Source of the DNA: Bacteroidales bacterium
GTDB lineage: Bacteria > Bacteroidota > Bacteroidia > Bacteroidales > UBA7960
Length of the DNA: 46,677 nt
Assembly (NCBI GenBank): GCA_007118495.1
Contig: SKRM01000041.1
Coordinates: 1 to 46,677, forward strand
Reading direction: 5' to 3'
Position 1 is the first letter of the stretch. Each line of letters starts with the position of its first letter. The notes under the pieces were generated by a model. The model was not told where the DNA came from. It was given only the letters and a program-made list of their open reading frames with translations, and did no database searches. Below are positions 33,172-41,475 of this stretch, one piece after another. The translations under genes and the position numbers were made by a program.

Positions 33172-34155
33172 CTATTGCAAGAGCAGATATTTTAAGTTGG
33201 CTCTGTCATCCATAATAAATTCGATATTTCCTGAGGTAGAAGTAAACAGTGTAGAAACTCCTGGTCCATGACCCGCAATGATGCTTCCGCTGTGGGTAAT
33301 TACTCCAATGGTTACAGATCCGGTTCTGAATATACGACCGTAACTGTGATCAGCATCCGTAATGGCAACTATATCTCCAAAGCGTAACTGATCTAAATTG
33401 TATTTTGCCACCACCTCTTCATCAAACAACTGAATATCATAATCTCCTGAATATACATGGTTTTGCCCAAGCCCTGATCCCATGATCTTGGCAGGAACCA
33501 CGCGTGCAACCCCAATACGCAATTTCCCGTCACGTGTAATACCCATGCCGGCATTGGTCAGCGCATCCATAAGTTCAGGACTCATGTTAAAAGCCATGAC
33601 GTCTCCGGCGTTCAACAACTCCATGCCCACACCTTTTGCATATACCTGCATGCGGTCGCCAGGAGTCATCCGCCTCATGACCTCAGGGTCTTTGAAATCA
33701 ACCATTACATGTTCAGATCCGCCATGTTTGCCGATGACATAGCCCCATTCTCCGCGGGCATCACCATCCAATACCCTTACCCTGTTGCCTATGCATGAAA
33801 GGATATTGAATCCGCGACTTTCTCCGCTTGAACGGTCATTTGAATGAAACAAAGTAACTGCAGGTTCAACGTGGTCACCTGCAAGGTTTACGGCGTTGTC
33901 TCCTGTTCTGAAGTTGTAGGTAATGCTCCCGGTAGCAGGCCATACCCTGAGTTGGCCATCGGCACCAACCCGGTAAGGCGGGCTTCCAAGGCGGGCTTCG
34001 GCAATCCTTCCGACCACCGCCATCTCGACCAACTGGTCAGTATTGTATTCAACTGGTGTAAGCCTGGTGTTTTGAGCAAACACATTCAGGGTAATCAGAA
34101 GAGTGAAAAAAGAGACTACCAGCAGTCTGACCGGTTTTGTATGAACAGCTTTCAT
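33172..34155 (-). CDS. DUF4438-like protein with signal peptide
   Basis: The 327-residue protein starts with a signal peptide (residues 1-28, ending FAQ). The rest matches my recollection of DUF4438 proteins, known from Thermotoga and others. It has NRVRVLDGDARGEWGYVIGKHGG, D-I-Q-L-F-D-E near residue 240, FGDIVAITDADHSYGR, SVTIGVITHSGSIIAGHGPGV and a final N-L-K-Y-L. Function is unknown; the GHGPG and DADHSYG stretches could form a metal or catalytic site. Related proteins often lack a signal peptide, so the export signal here may be a local adaptation. It is alone on its strand, next to the exported hydrolase group. Confidence 0.7.
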   Translation of the reverse strand: MKAVHTKPVRLLVVSFFTLLITLNVFAQNTRLTPVEYNTDQLVEMAVVGRIAEARLGSPPYRVGADGQLRVWPATGSITYNFRTGDNAVNLAGDHVEPAVTLFHSNDRSSGESRGFNILSCIGNRVRVLDGDARGEWGYVIGKHGGSEHVMVDFKDPEVMRRMTPGDRMQVYAKGVGMELLNAGDVMAFNMSPELMDALTNAGMGITRDGKLRIGVARVVPAKIMGSGLGQNHVYSGDYDIQLFDEEVVAKYNLDQLRFGDIVAITDADHSYGRIFRTGSVTIGVITHSGSIIAGHGPGVSTLFTSTSGNIEFIMDDRANLKYLLLQ

Positions 34156-34434
34156 ATTGATTGTTATTTACACATTGGGTAATTGAACATTTTTTTTCAG
34201 GCGAAAGATAATAAAAGCATGGAAGAATATAATATACATGCAATAGCCAGATTTTGCCATTTCGACATAAAGCCAATCAATTCATACAGAAAGCAGTAAG
34301 AGGTGGTTAAAACTGGCATGTGTTGGTGTGGTACACACTAAAACAGCTACTGCTACCGGATTTTTTTAATGATATTTTATTTATTATTGCATGATAAACC
34401 ATTTCCAAAGTAAAAATCCCAAAACCTTACGGCT

Positions 34435-36123
34435 ATGAAGTACAATTTTTCAATCACGCTGATGGCCCTTGCGGCGCTGTTGTTTGTCTTACCTTCATGC
34501 TCTGGCGATAAGGCTGATCTGGTGTTTGTTAACGGAACCATCTATACAATGGATGATGACCAGCCTGTTGCAGAAGCCCTGGCTATCCGTGGCAACACCA
34601 TCTTATATGTTGGTGAAAACGATAACGCTCAGGCATATGCATCGGGGCGTACCATGGTTATTGACCTGCAAGGCAAAACAATGATCCCTGGTCTTACCGA
34701 GAGCCATATGCACTTTGACAACCTCGGAAGAAATATTCTGACGGCCCCCCTTGATGTATATTGGCTGTCGGTTGATGAAATGCGTGACAGGATTGCCGGA
34801 GCGGTCGCAAGAGCTGAACCGGGCGAATGGATCGTGGCCAGGGGGTATAATGATGCCATTTGGGATGTTCCGGCCCACAGAAGTTTGCTTGATGATATAA
34901 GCCCTGAGAACCCGGTTGTACTTCGCCGTTATTGTGGGCATGCCCACTTTGTAAATAGCCGTGCGCTTGCAGAAGCAGGAGTTGACCGACATACCCCCAA
35001 TCCTGATGCAGGCAATATCGTAAAAGACCCGGCCGGCGACCCTTCAGGAGTGCTGGTATCAGCAGCTGGAGCAATGGTAACAGGCTATATACCTTCTCAA
35101 CCAGCACTAAGTGAGCAAGAAGAATTAGAGGCACTTCGTCTCGGAAGCCAGGCATTACTGACCCATGGTATTACAACTGTTCACTGTGCCACAGGAATCG
35201 GATTGCGTGACATAGAGCTACGAAAAAAGGCATATGAAGAGGGCTATCTGAATGTTCGTGTCATGGATGCCATTGCAGCTGAGGCTGCCCGCGAACTTGG
35301 AAAACCAATGATCGGGTTATATGATAACCGCTACACGGTAAGGTGGGTGAAAATGTTTGTGGATGGATCACTTGGCGGACGTGGAGCAGCTATGCTTAAT
35401 CCATATGACGATATGCCAGGTGAACACGGTGCATTGCGTGCCCTGGGCCAGAGTGAGGATGCCTATGCACAACTTGTAGCTGATTTGTTGCAATTGGGAT
35501 TCTCTACCAGAACCCATTCTATTGGTGACAAAGGAAACAGGGTTACACTCAATGCATTTGAAAAAGCCATGGACATGGCAGAAAAATCGCCAGGCGAAGC
35601 CAGGCTGGTTGTTGAACATGCCCAGGTGCTTCATCCGGAAGATATTGCAAGGTTTGCCAATGGCCGTATCATTGCTTCAATGCAACCCGTGCATGCCACA
35701 GAAGATATGTTATTTGTTGAAGAAAGAATAGGTTATGAAAGAGCAAAAGGTGCCTATGCCTGGCGCAGTATACTTGATCAGCAAGGTATCATTGCAGCCG
35801 GATCAGATTATGGAGTATCTCCTTTTAACCCATTTTTCGGATTGCATGCAGCCGTTACAAGGCAGGACAGAGAAAACAACCCTCGCGGAGGATGGTTCGC
35901 TGAGCAGGTCATGAGCCGCGAAGAAGCCCTTAAGGCCTACACAACGGGGCCTGCTTATGTTGAATTTGCAGAAGATTATAAAGGAAAGATCAAAAAGGGG
36001 ATGTTGGCTGACCTGGTGGTAATTGACCGCGACTTTTTCAGCATACCTGCGCACGAAATCCATGAGATCGAAGTTGTTAAAACCATACTGGGAGGTAAAA
36101 TTGTTTACGAAAACCACCAATAA
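34435..36123 (+). CDS. YtcJ-like metal-dependent amidohydrolase, lipoprotein
   Basis: The 562-residue protein begins with a lipoprotein signal with Cys22 in VLPSC. It then follows the YtcJ/NfdA amidohydrolase layout: a small beta-sandwich start (LVFVNGTIYTMDD), metal site HMH at His91 and His93 (ESHMHF), a VKMFVDGSLGGRGA segment with a candidate carbamylated or metal-binding region, HSIGDKGNR, VEHAQV, and the catalytic AGSDYGVSPFNP. The C-terminus closes the sandwich with KGMLADLVVIDRD. Members hydrolyse N-acylated amino acids or formamide-type substrates; the actual one is unknown. It should face the periplasm or cell surface. Confidence 0.88.
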   Translation: MKYNFSITLMALAALLFVLPSCSGDKADLVFVNGTIYTMDDDQPVAEALAIRGNTILYVGENDNAQAYASGRTMVIDLQGKTMIPGLTESHMHFDNLGRNILTAPLDVYWLSVDEMRDRIAGAVARAEPGEWIVARGYNDAIWDVPAHRSLLDDISPENPVVLRRYCGHAHFVNSRALAEAGVDRHTPNPDAGNIVKDPAGDPSGVLVSAAGAMVTGYIPSQPALSEQEELEALRLGSQALLTHGITTVHCATGIGLRDIELRKKAYEEGYLNVRVMDAIAAEAARELGKPMIGLYDNRYTVRWVKMFVDGSLGGRGAAMLNPYDDMPGEHGALRALGQSEDAYAQLVADLLQLGFSTRTHSIGDKGNRVTLNAFEKAMDMAEKSPGEARLVVEHAQVLHPEDIARFANGRIIASMQPVHATEDMLFVEERIGYERAKGAYAWRSILDQQGIIAAGSDYGVSPFNPFFGLHAAVTRQDRENNPRGGWFAEQVMSREEALKAYTTGPAYVEFAEDYKGKIKKGMLADLVVIDRDFFSIPAHEIHEIEVVKTILGGKIVYENHQ

Positions 36124-36161
36124 ATTCAATCTATCACTATCAATACCAAAAGAAAACCAAC

Positions 36162-37724
36162 ATGAAGAAAATTTCTTTACTGATCAGCGCAATGGCTCTG
36201 GTAATGAGTTTGTTGCTATTCCATTCGGCATCATTTGCCTGTTTTACCGTTGTTGTAGGCAAGGATGCATCTAAAGATGGATCTGTGCTATTCGGACATC
36301 TGGAGCAAAACGGAGGATTAAGAAACATGGGTTATCGCCATGTGCCGAGGATGCAGCACGAACCTGGCAGCGTTGTGAGGCTCCACCGCGGTGGCACTTG
36401 GCCTCAGGCAGCAGAAACCTATGCCTTTTTATGGACAAGTAACCCGGGAGCTGAGTTTGCAGATGGGTATTTTAACGAATGGGGTGTAGCCATCGCTTCT
36501 GATGCCTGTGCAACCAGAGAAGATTCATATGAGGATCTTGTTAAACGCGGCGATATTGTCGATGGTGGTATTGGTTATAAACTAAGGCGCATTGTAGCCC
36601 AGAGAGCAAGGACGGCCAGAGAAGGTCTGGACATTGCCACTGAATTACTCGACCATTTTGGTTATGCAGCCTCAGGGCGTACTTATATTATTGCTGATGC
36701 CAATGAAGTTTGGATGCTTGGTGTTGCAGCCGGAAAACACTGGATTGCCCAGCGGGTTCCTGATGACGCCATTGTGCTTTTACCAAATGTGCACATTATC
36801 GGACCTGAAGCTGATCTGAATGACAGAGAAAATGTAAGGGCTTCAAGGGGTCTGGTTGAATATGCAACTTCGAGGGGATGGTATGATCCGGCATCGGGTG
36901 AACCCTTCAGCTTCAGGGAGGCGTTTAACCGGCCACCATCTCAAGGCAGTTTTATGGACGAGCAGGGTGTTGACCCAAGGCAGTGGTTTAGTCAGTCGTT
37001 GGTTTTAAATGAATTGATTGAACTGCCCGCCATGGAGCAGCTTCCTTTCGCCCTTTTTCCTGACAGGAAGTTTGATGTCACCGATGTGGCCAATATAATT
37101 CGCAGCCATGGACATATGGAAGGACAGGAGCCTGATATGTCACTTTCATATGCACTTGGCATGCAGGAGTCAGGATCACCACACCATGTGGGCAGCCGTG
37201 GAGCTGGATTGATATGCAGCAGCACCAGCCAAGAGTTGGTTGTTTATCAGCTTCGTAGCTGGATGCCCACTGAAGTAGGATCTGTTGCCTGGCGCACCAC
37301 TGCAGCACCTTGTGGATCAGTATTGGTTCCATGGTATGCAGGTATCACTGAAACACCATCTGCCTACTATAAAAACTGGCCATTGGAACAGGCACTTGAC
37401 GTGGAGTTTCATTTTAGCCCCCCTGCAGGGACTTTCAATTATGACCCACAGAATGCGTTTGATGTTTTCAACGCATTGGAAAATATGATTGATTTAAACT
37501 ACCAGCGTAATATTAAAATGGTCAGGGAGAGTTGGGACCGCTTTGAGCAGGATCAGTTTGTCATGCAGCCTCATATTGAGGAAATTGCCCAAAGATTGAT
37601 GAATGAAGACAATGAATTGGCCATTAGATTCCTGACTGAATATTCAAATTTCAGAGCCTTGAAAGCATTGGAAATGGCCAAAGAAAAACTAAATCACCTC
37701 AAAACCATACATTGGGCCCATTAA
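36162..37724 (+). CDS. C69-family dipeptidase (Ntn hydrolase), exported
   Basis: The 520-residue protein carries a signal peptide cut after Ala26, which would expose Cys27 (CFTVVVGKDASKDGS) as the N-terminal nucleophile. That is the C69 dipeptidase pattern, where an N-terminal Cys acts as nucleophile. Further family segments are GHLEQNGG, EFADGYFNEWGVAIASDACATRE, and the GSPHHVGSRGAGLICS stretch. Signal cleavage doing the job of propeptide removal is typical of the family. It begins 38 bases after the amidohydrolase, and the flavin reductase follows after two bases. Confidence 0.9.
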   Translation: MKKISLLISAMALVMSLLLFHSASFACFTVVVGKDASKDGSVLFGHLEQNGGLRNMGYRHVPRMQHEPGSVVRLHRGGTWPQAAETYAFLWTSNPGAEFADGYFNEWGVAIASDACATREDSYEDLVKRGDIVDGGIGYKLRRIVAQRARTAREGLDIATELLDHFGYAASGRTYIIADANEVWMLGVAAGKHWIAQRVPDDAIVLLPNVHIIGPEADLNDRENVRASRGLVEYATSRGWYDPASGEPFSFREAFNRPPSQGSFMDEQGVDPRQWFSQSLVLNELIELPAMEQLPFALFPDRKFDVTDVANIIRSHGHMEGQEPDMSLSYALGMQESGSPHHVGSRGAGLICSSTSQELVVYQLRSWMPTEVGSVAWRTTAAPCGSVLVPWYAGITETPSAYYKNWPLEQALDVEFHFSPPAGTFNYDPQNAFDVFNALENMIDLNYQRNIKMVRESWDRFEQDQFVMQPHIEEIAQRLMNEDNELAIRFLTEYSNFRALKALEMAKEKLNHLKTIHWAH

Positions 37725-37726
37725 TT

Positions 37727-38305
37727 ATGAAAACAACTTTGGGTGCAAAAAGATTATTATTCCCCAGTCCTGTCGCCCTTGTGGCGACAGGCACACTGGA
37801 TGAATCCAATATCGTGACCATCGCCTGGGTAAGCCTGCTCACAAGCAAGCCTCCTTCTCTTGGCATTTCTGTGGGCACAAGAGGGTTCTCTGGCGAAGCG
37901 ATCAAACGCAATAAGCATTTCACGGTCAATATTGCTTCTGCTGATATAATGGTTGAAGCAGATTTCTGTGGGATATCATCAGGAAAAGATCTGGATAAAT
38001 TTGCAGCTTCAGGATTAACCAAGCTACCCTCGGTACATGTTGATTCACCCATCATAGCTGAATGCCCGCTTAATCTTGAATGTCGGCTGGTGCAGTGGCA
38101 GCTGGTAGGGCAAACAAATCATTTTGTGGGTGAGATTCTTGAAACCCATGTTGACACCCGATTATTAAAAAATGCATCAGATCATGCAAGTATAGACATT
38201 GATCAATTCAACCCGCTGATTTATTTTGGTGGAGTCAGGGAATACAGAATTGTGGGTGAAAAAATTGGTGATGCCTACCAGGTGGGGAACAAGCTCAAAA
38301 AGTGA
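37727..38305 (+). CDS. Flavin reductase family protein
   Basis: This 192-residue FMN-binding split-barrel protein resembles flavin reductase domain proteins: KRLLFPSPVALVATGT, then TIAWVSLLTSKPPSLGISV and the H-F-V-N-I stretch. It probably binds FMN. The ATG at 37727 (MKTTLGAK) is preferred; an upstream ATG at 37712 lies inside the dipeptidase gene. A perfect nine-base-pair inverted repeat sits within codons 15-22. No partner monooxygenase is seen. Confidence 0.85.
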   Translation: MKTTLGAKRLLFPSPVALVATGTLDESNIVTIAWVSLLTSKPPSLGISVGTRGFSGEAIKRNKHFTVNIASADIMVEADFCGISSGKDLDKFAASGLTKLPSVHVDSPIIAECPLNLECRLVQWQLVGQTNHFVGEILETHVDTRLLKNASDHASIDIDQFNPLIYFGGVREYRIVGEKIGDAYQVGNKLKK

Positions 38306-38320
38306 TGGTGAAAAGCATGA

Positions 38321-38506
38321 TTAAATGCGTTTGATGATCTCAGCCGTCCTGTTTCCGTAAGGAAGAGCGCCTTCTTCTGTCTTGAGTTTTTTCCAGGCAC
38401 GCGCAAGGATCATTTCATCCACATCATCCTTTTCACAATCTACCTCCACCACATATTCATTGATCTCATAAGTGGCAATGTTACATTTGACAATTGCTTT
38501 TCCCAT
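38321..38506 (-). CDS. Small hypothetical protein (61 residues)
   Basis: The predicted 61-residue protein starts MGKAIVKCNIATYEINEYVVEVDCE and has a charged helical second half (KKLKTEEGALPYGNR). It has no signal peptide or membrane segment. It fills the space between the convergent flavin reductase gene and the divergent membrane gene. The composition looks protein-like (regular strands and a helix), and no competing gene covers it. I do not recognise a family. It may be a genuine small protein, but homolog support is needed. Confidence 0.55.
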   Translation of the reverse strand: MGKAIVKCNIATYEINEYVVEVDCEKDDVDEMILARAWKKLKTEEGALPYGNRTAEIIKRI

Positions 38507-38611
38507 ACTTGAATTATTTAATATCCTCTAAATTATGAAATAATTACAAGTATGTTTTCAGTTCGGATGAAAAAATTATCGATTTTTGCTTAAACCCAAA
38601 GACAAAGGCAT

Positions 38612-39256
38612 ATGGACTTTTACCAAAAACGCCATCTGATTTACAGTGGTATTTTCTTTACCACCATATTGTTGCTGTGGCCTGTTTTAATGGCCCTCTC
38701 TCCCATCAGAGGAAGCGTCGACGAGCAAATCATTGCCGTTTCAGAGAACACCCAGACCTTTCAGCTGCAATACTTTTTTGCATTTTTAATAGCCCCAGCC
38801 GTACTTTATCTGATTTTTGCCCTATTGTACAAAACTCCCCGGCACCGAAACCTGTTTTTTCAACTGGGAATCGTTTCACTGGCTGTGTATGCTGCACTTG
38901 TGAGCGTATCATATGGGACACAGATGATACTGATTCCACGTCTTTTGGAGGCCGACAGAGATTTATGTGCTGCTTTATGGTTGTTCGGATCTCCCTATTC
39001 GGCAACCTACTTTTTTAACCAGACCGGGTACTTATTTTGGGGTATTGGGGTCATGGCCCTGTTCGAGCCTTTTACCAGGAGGCAGGGACTGCAAAAAATC
39101 GCGGGCACGCTCATGCTTTTATCCGGCATCCTCTCAATCATTGCCTATTCAGGATACATCCTTGATATTGCTTTTTTAAATGCCCTAACCATATTAAGCG
39201 GGATTGTCACACTGCCAGTTGGCATCATAGCTGTACTGATCGGAAGCAGACCCTGA
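38612..39256 (+). CDS. Multi-pass membrane protein of unknown function
   Basis: The 214-residue protein has about six hydrophobic segments, near residues 12-32, 52-72, 80-105, 128-152, 160-182 and 185-208, with a periplasmic or cytosolic loop (RGSVDEQIIAVSENTQTF) after the first. I do not recognise the family; its layout is similar to small DUF4386-like proteins, but this is weak. It lies between the small unknown gene and the M28-type peptidase and may share their transcript, since only 65 bases separate it from the peptidase gene. Confidence 0.75.
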   Translation: MDFYQKRHLIYSGIFFTTILLLWPVLMALSPIRGSVDEQIIAVSENTQTFQLQYFFAFLIAPAVLYLIFALLYKTPRHRNLFFQLGIVSLAVYAALVSVSYGTQMILIPRLLEADRDLCAALWLFGSPYSATYFFNQTGYLFWGIGVMALFEPFTRRQGLQKIAGTLMLLSGILSIIAYSGYILDIAFLNALTILSGIVTLPVGIIAVLIGSRP

Positions 39257-39321
39257 GTAACAAAAACTGACAAACAAAAATTTCTTCTTCCCTAACCTCG
39301 TCTTAAAAACTACAATACCAC

Positions 39322-41433
39322 ATGAAACGAAACTTCATTGCCCTGTTTGCATTTTTATTGTTGTCGGTTGCTGGAACCGCCCAATACACGCCTTGGTACT
39401 ACTGGACTTTTTTGCCTGAACCTATCATGCATGAAATAATCGGAGAGTCATCAGGCGAAACAGCTTTTAATACCATCATTGAAACAGCCGGTTATACCAG
39501 AAACAGAAGGCCTGAAGAGTACCAGACTACTTTCAGGGAATCTGCATATATATATGACAAATTGAAGTGGTATGGTATTCCTGAAGCTGCGTTGGTCAGG
39601 GTACCTGCCCGTCAGGATCTTACCTGGAATGGTATTCGTGGAGATCTTTGGGAAATAAATCCCGGCCGTCAAAAAATTGTATCATACAGAGACAATGCCT
39701 TTCAACTTACCATGGGAAGTAATTCGGCCGATGTAAAAGCAGACCTTGTGTGGGTCGGAAACGGTACATCTCTTGATATACAGCAGCACGATCTGAATGG
39801 AAAAATTGCTGTCGGCCATGCCAATGTGGGACAGCTGCATAATCTGGCGCGAAGGGCCGGAGCTGTGGGTGTGGTTGCCTTAAGCAATTCACGTAACTAC
39901 ACAGATCCTCTGCAAATACCCGAAGGCAGAATTGCCAATGTGCAAATTCCGGAAACAGGAGAGACCATCCCCGCAGGTTTTGCATTTCAGATGAACATTC
40001 GCGAAGGACAGCATTTAAGAAACAGGTTACTCAGGGGAGAACAGATCAGGGTGCATGCCTTGGTTGAAACCAGTATGGAGCCCTTTGAAATTCAAAACGT
40101 TGAAGCAACCATTTACGGTGAAGACAGGGAGTCTGTCGCCGTTATTTTTTCAGCACATATTTTTGAAGGGGTTGTTAAGCAGGGTGCCAATGACAACAAA
40201 TCAGGCGGTGCGGCCATATTAGAAGTTGCCAGGGTACTGAATTTGCTCATAGATGAAGGACGCATTCCCAGGCCTAAAAGAAGTATCCGTTTTGTCTGGG
40301 GACCAGAGTTTCTGGGCACCAGACCATGGGTAGATATGAATTTTGAAGATATCAGGGATGCGTATTGCAATATCAATATGGACATGGTAGGAGAATGGTT
40401 GACACTGCATAATGCCTACTTCAATGTAATGCGCACTACTTTTGGTAATGCCCACTATATTAACGATGTGGTTGAAAACTACTTCCGTTTTATTGGCGAG
40501 GGAGGCCGTGAGCGCATCCAAAACAGACGAGAAGTACCCAATATCCCGCACCGAATAGTAGCACCCTTTGGTGCTGACGAACCATTCCATTATAGCATAG
40601 AAACACATTATGGGGCGTCAGACCACGTTGTTTTCAATGATTTTGGTGTCAGGATTCCCGGTGTCATGATGATAGCCTGGCCTGATCTGTGGTATCATAC
40701 TTCAGGTGATATTGCTGACAAGGCTGATCCGACCCAGTTAAAAAGAGCTGTTGTTATTGGAGCTGCAGCAGCCTATACCATTGCCAATGCAGACGATGAC
40801 ATGGCTGTCAGGATTGCTGCAGAGGTGAGGGCAAATGGAGCCCGAAGAATAGGCCATCAGTTGAATGTGGCCATGGATATGGTTAGTCAGGCCGACATGA
40901 ACACATTGGAAAAAACCTATAAAGAAGCCGTAAATCTTTTATTGGCACACCAATCAGTAGAGATCGCTACTCTTGAAAGTGTCTATGAACTTGCTTCTTC
41001 GAGAGACATGATAGTTGATCATATCAGTGCTATGCAACAAAGTATCGAAGTCGCCAGCCAGGCAAATTTACTTGCACTCAAGGCCCATATGGAAGCCAGG
41101 GCTGCACTTATGGGCATACGGGTGGCAAATATTGCCCTGACAGCTGAAGAGAGTGCTGCTGATAAGATCATTCCTGTACTGACTGAAGGGACATTTAAAG
41201 GAGGGCCCAATATCCTTACAGCCAGACTTTCTGAAATGCCTGAAAACATTACAGCCCGGTATCCGGTGGTTGGCAGAATTGACAGGACTGAAATAGCACG
41301 CCTGGTAGATGGCCAACGATCGGTCTTAATGATAAGCCGCATGGTAAATGCGCAACATGCTGGCATCACCGACCTTACTGACATCATGAACTTTATACAA
41401 CATCTCAGGCATGCAGGCCTGGTAACTTTTTAA
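39322..41433 (+). CDS. M28-like metallopeptidase with PA domain, exported
   Basis: The 703-residue protein has a signal peptide (1-20), a PA-like insert (about 135-245), and a peptidase domain of the M28/DUF4910 kind. Zinc-ligand candidates are His279 (SAHIFEG), Asp291 (GANDNKSGG), Glu329 (WGPEFLG), Asp354 (NMDMVG) and His459 (WYHTSGD). The usual catalytic pair Glu-Glu is Pro-Glu here and the HxD motif is H-I-F, so activity may differ. A roughly 230-residue C-terminal part, mainly helical, is unusual for M28 enzymes. The gene leads into the M49-related gene 42 bases downstream. Confidence 0.85.
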   Translation: MKRNFIALFAFLLLSVAGTAQYTPWYYWTFLPEPIMHEIIGESSGETAFNTIIETAGYTRNRRPEEYQTTFRESAYIYDKLKWYGIPEAALVRVPARQDLTWNGIRGDLWEINPGRQKIVSYRDNAFQLTMGSNSADVKADLVWVGNGTSLDIQQHDLNGKIAVGHANVGQLHNLARRAGAVGVVALSNSRNYTDPLQIPEGRIANVQIPETGETIPAGFAFQMNIREGQHLRNRLLRGEQIRVHALVETSMEPFEIQNVEATIYGEDRESVAVIFSAHIFEGVVKQGANDNKSGGAAILEVARVLNLLIDEGRIPRPKRSIRFVWGPEFLGTRPWVDMNFEDIRDAYCNINMDMVGEWLTLHNAYFNVMRTTFGNAHYINDVVENYFRFIGEGGRERIQNRREVPNIPHRIVAPFGADEPFHYSIETHYGASDHVVFNDFGVRIPGVMMIAWPDLWYHTSGDIADKADPTQLKRAVVIGAAAAYTIANADDDMAVRIAAEVRANGARRIGHQLNVAMDMVSQADMNTLEKTYKEAVNLLLAHQSVEIATLESVYELASSRDMIVDHISAMQQSIEVASQANLLALKAHMEARAALMGIRVANIALTAEESAADKIIPVLTEGTFKGGPNILTARLSEMPENITARYPVVGRIDRTEIARLVDGQRSVLMISRMVNAQHAGITDLTDIMNFIQHLRHAGLVTF

Positions 41434-41475
41434 GGTCATTGTAAACAAACAATTCAACCATTAAAACAACGCAAC

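Noticed and set aside
34156-34434. RNA gene or regulatory structure between DUF4438 and YtcJ-like genes
   Set aside because: Only a short GTGTG/CACAC pairing and AT-rich sequence are visible; there is no strong promoter or conserved motif.
34603-35155. Two long minus-strand frames opposite the YtcJ-like gene
   Set aside because: They have no family features and lie opposite well-conserved amidohydrolase motifs.
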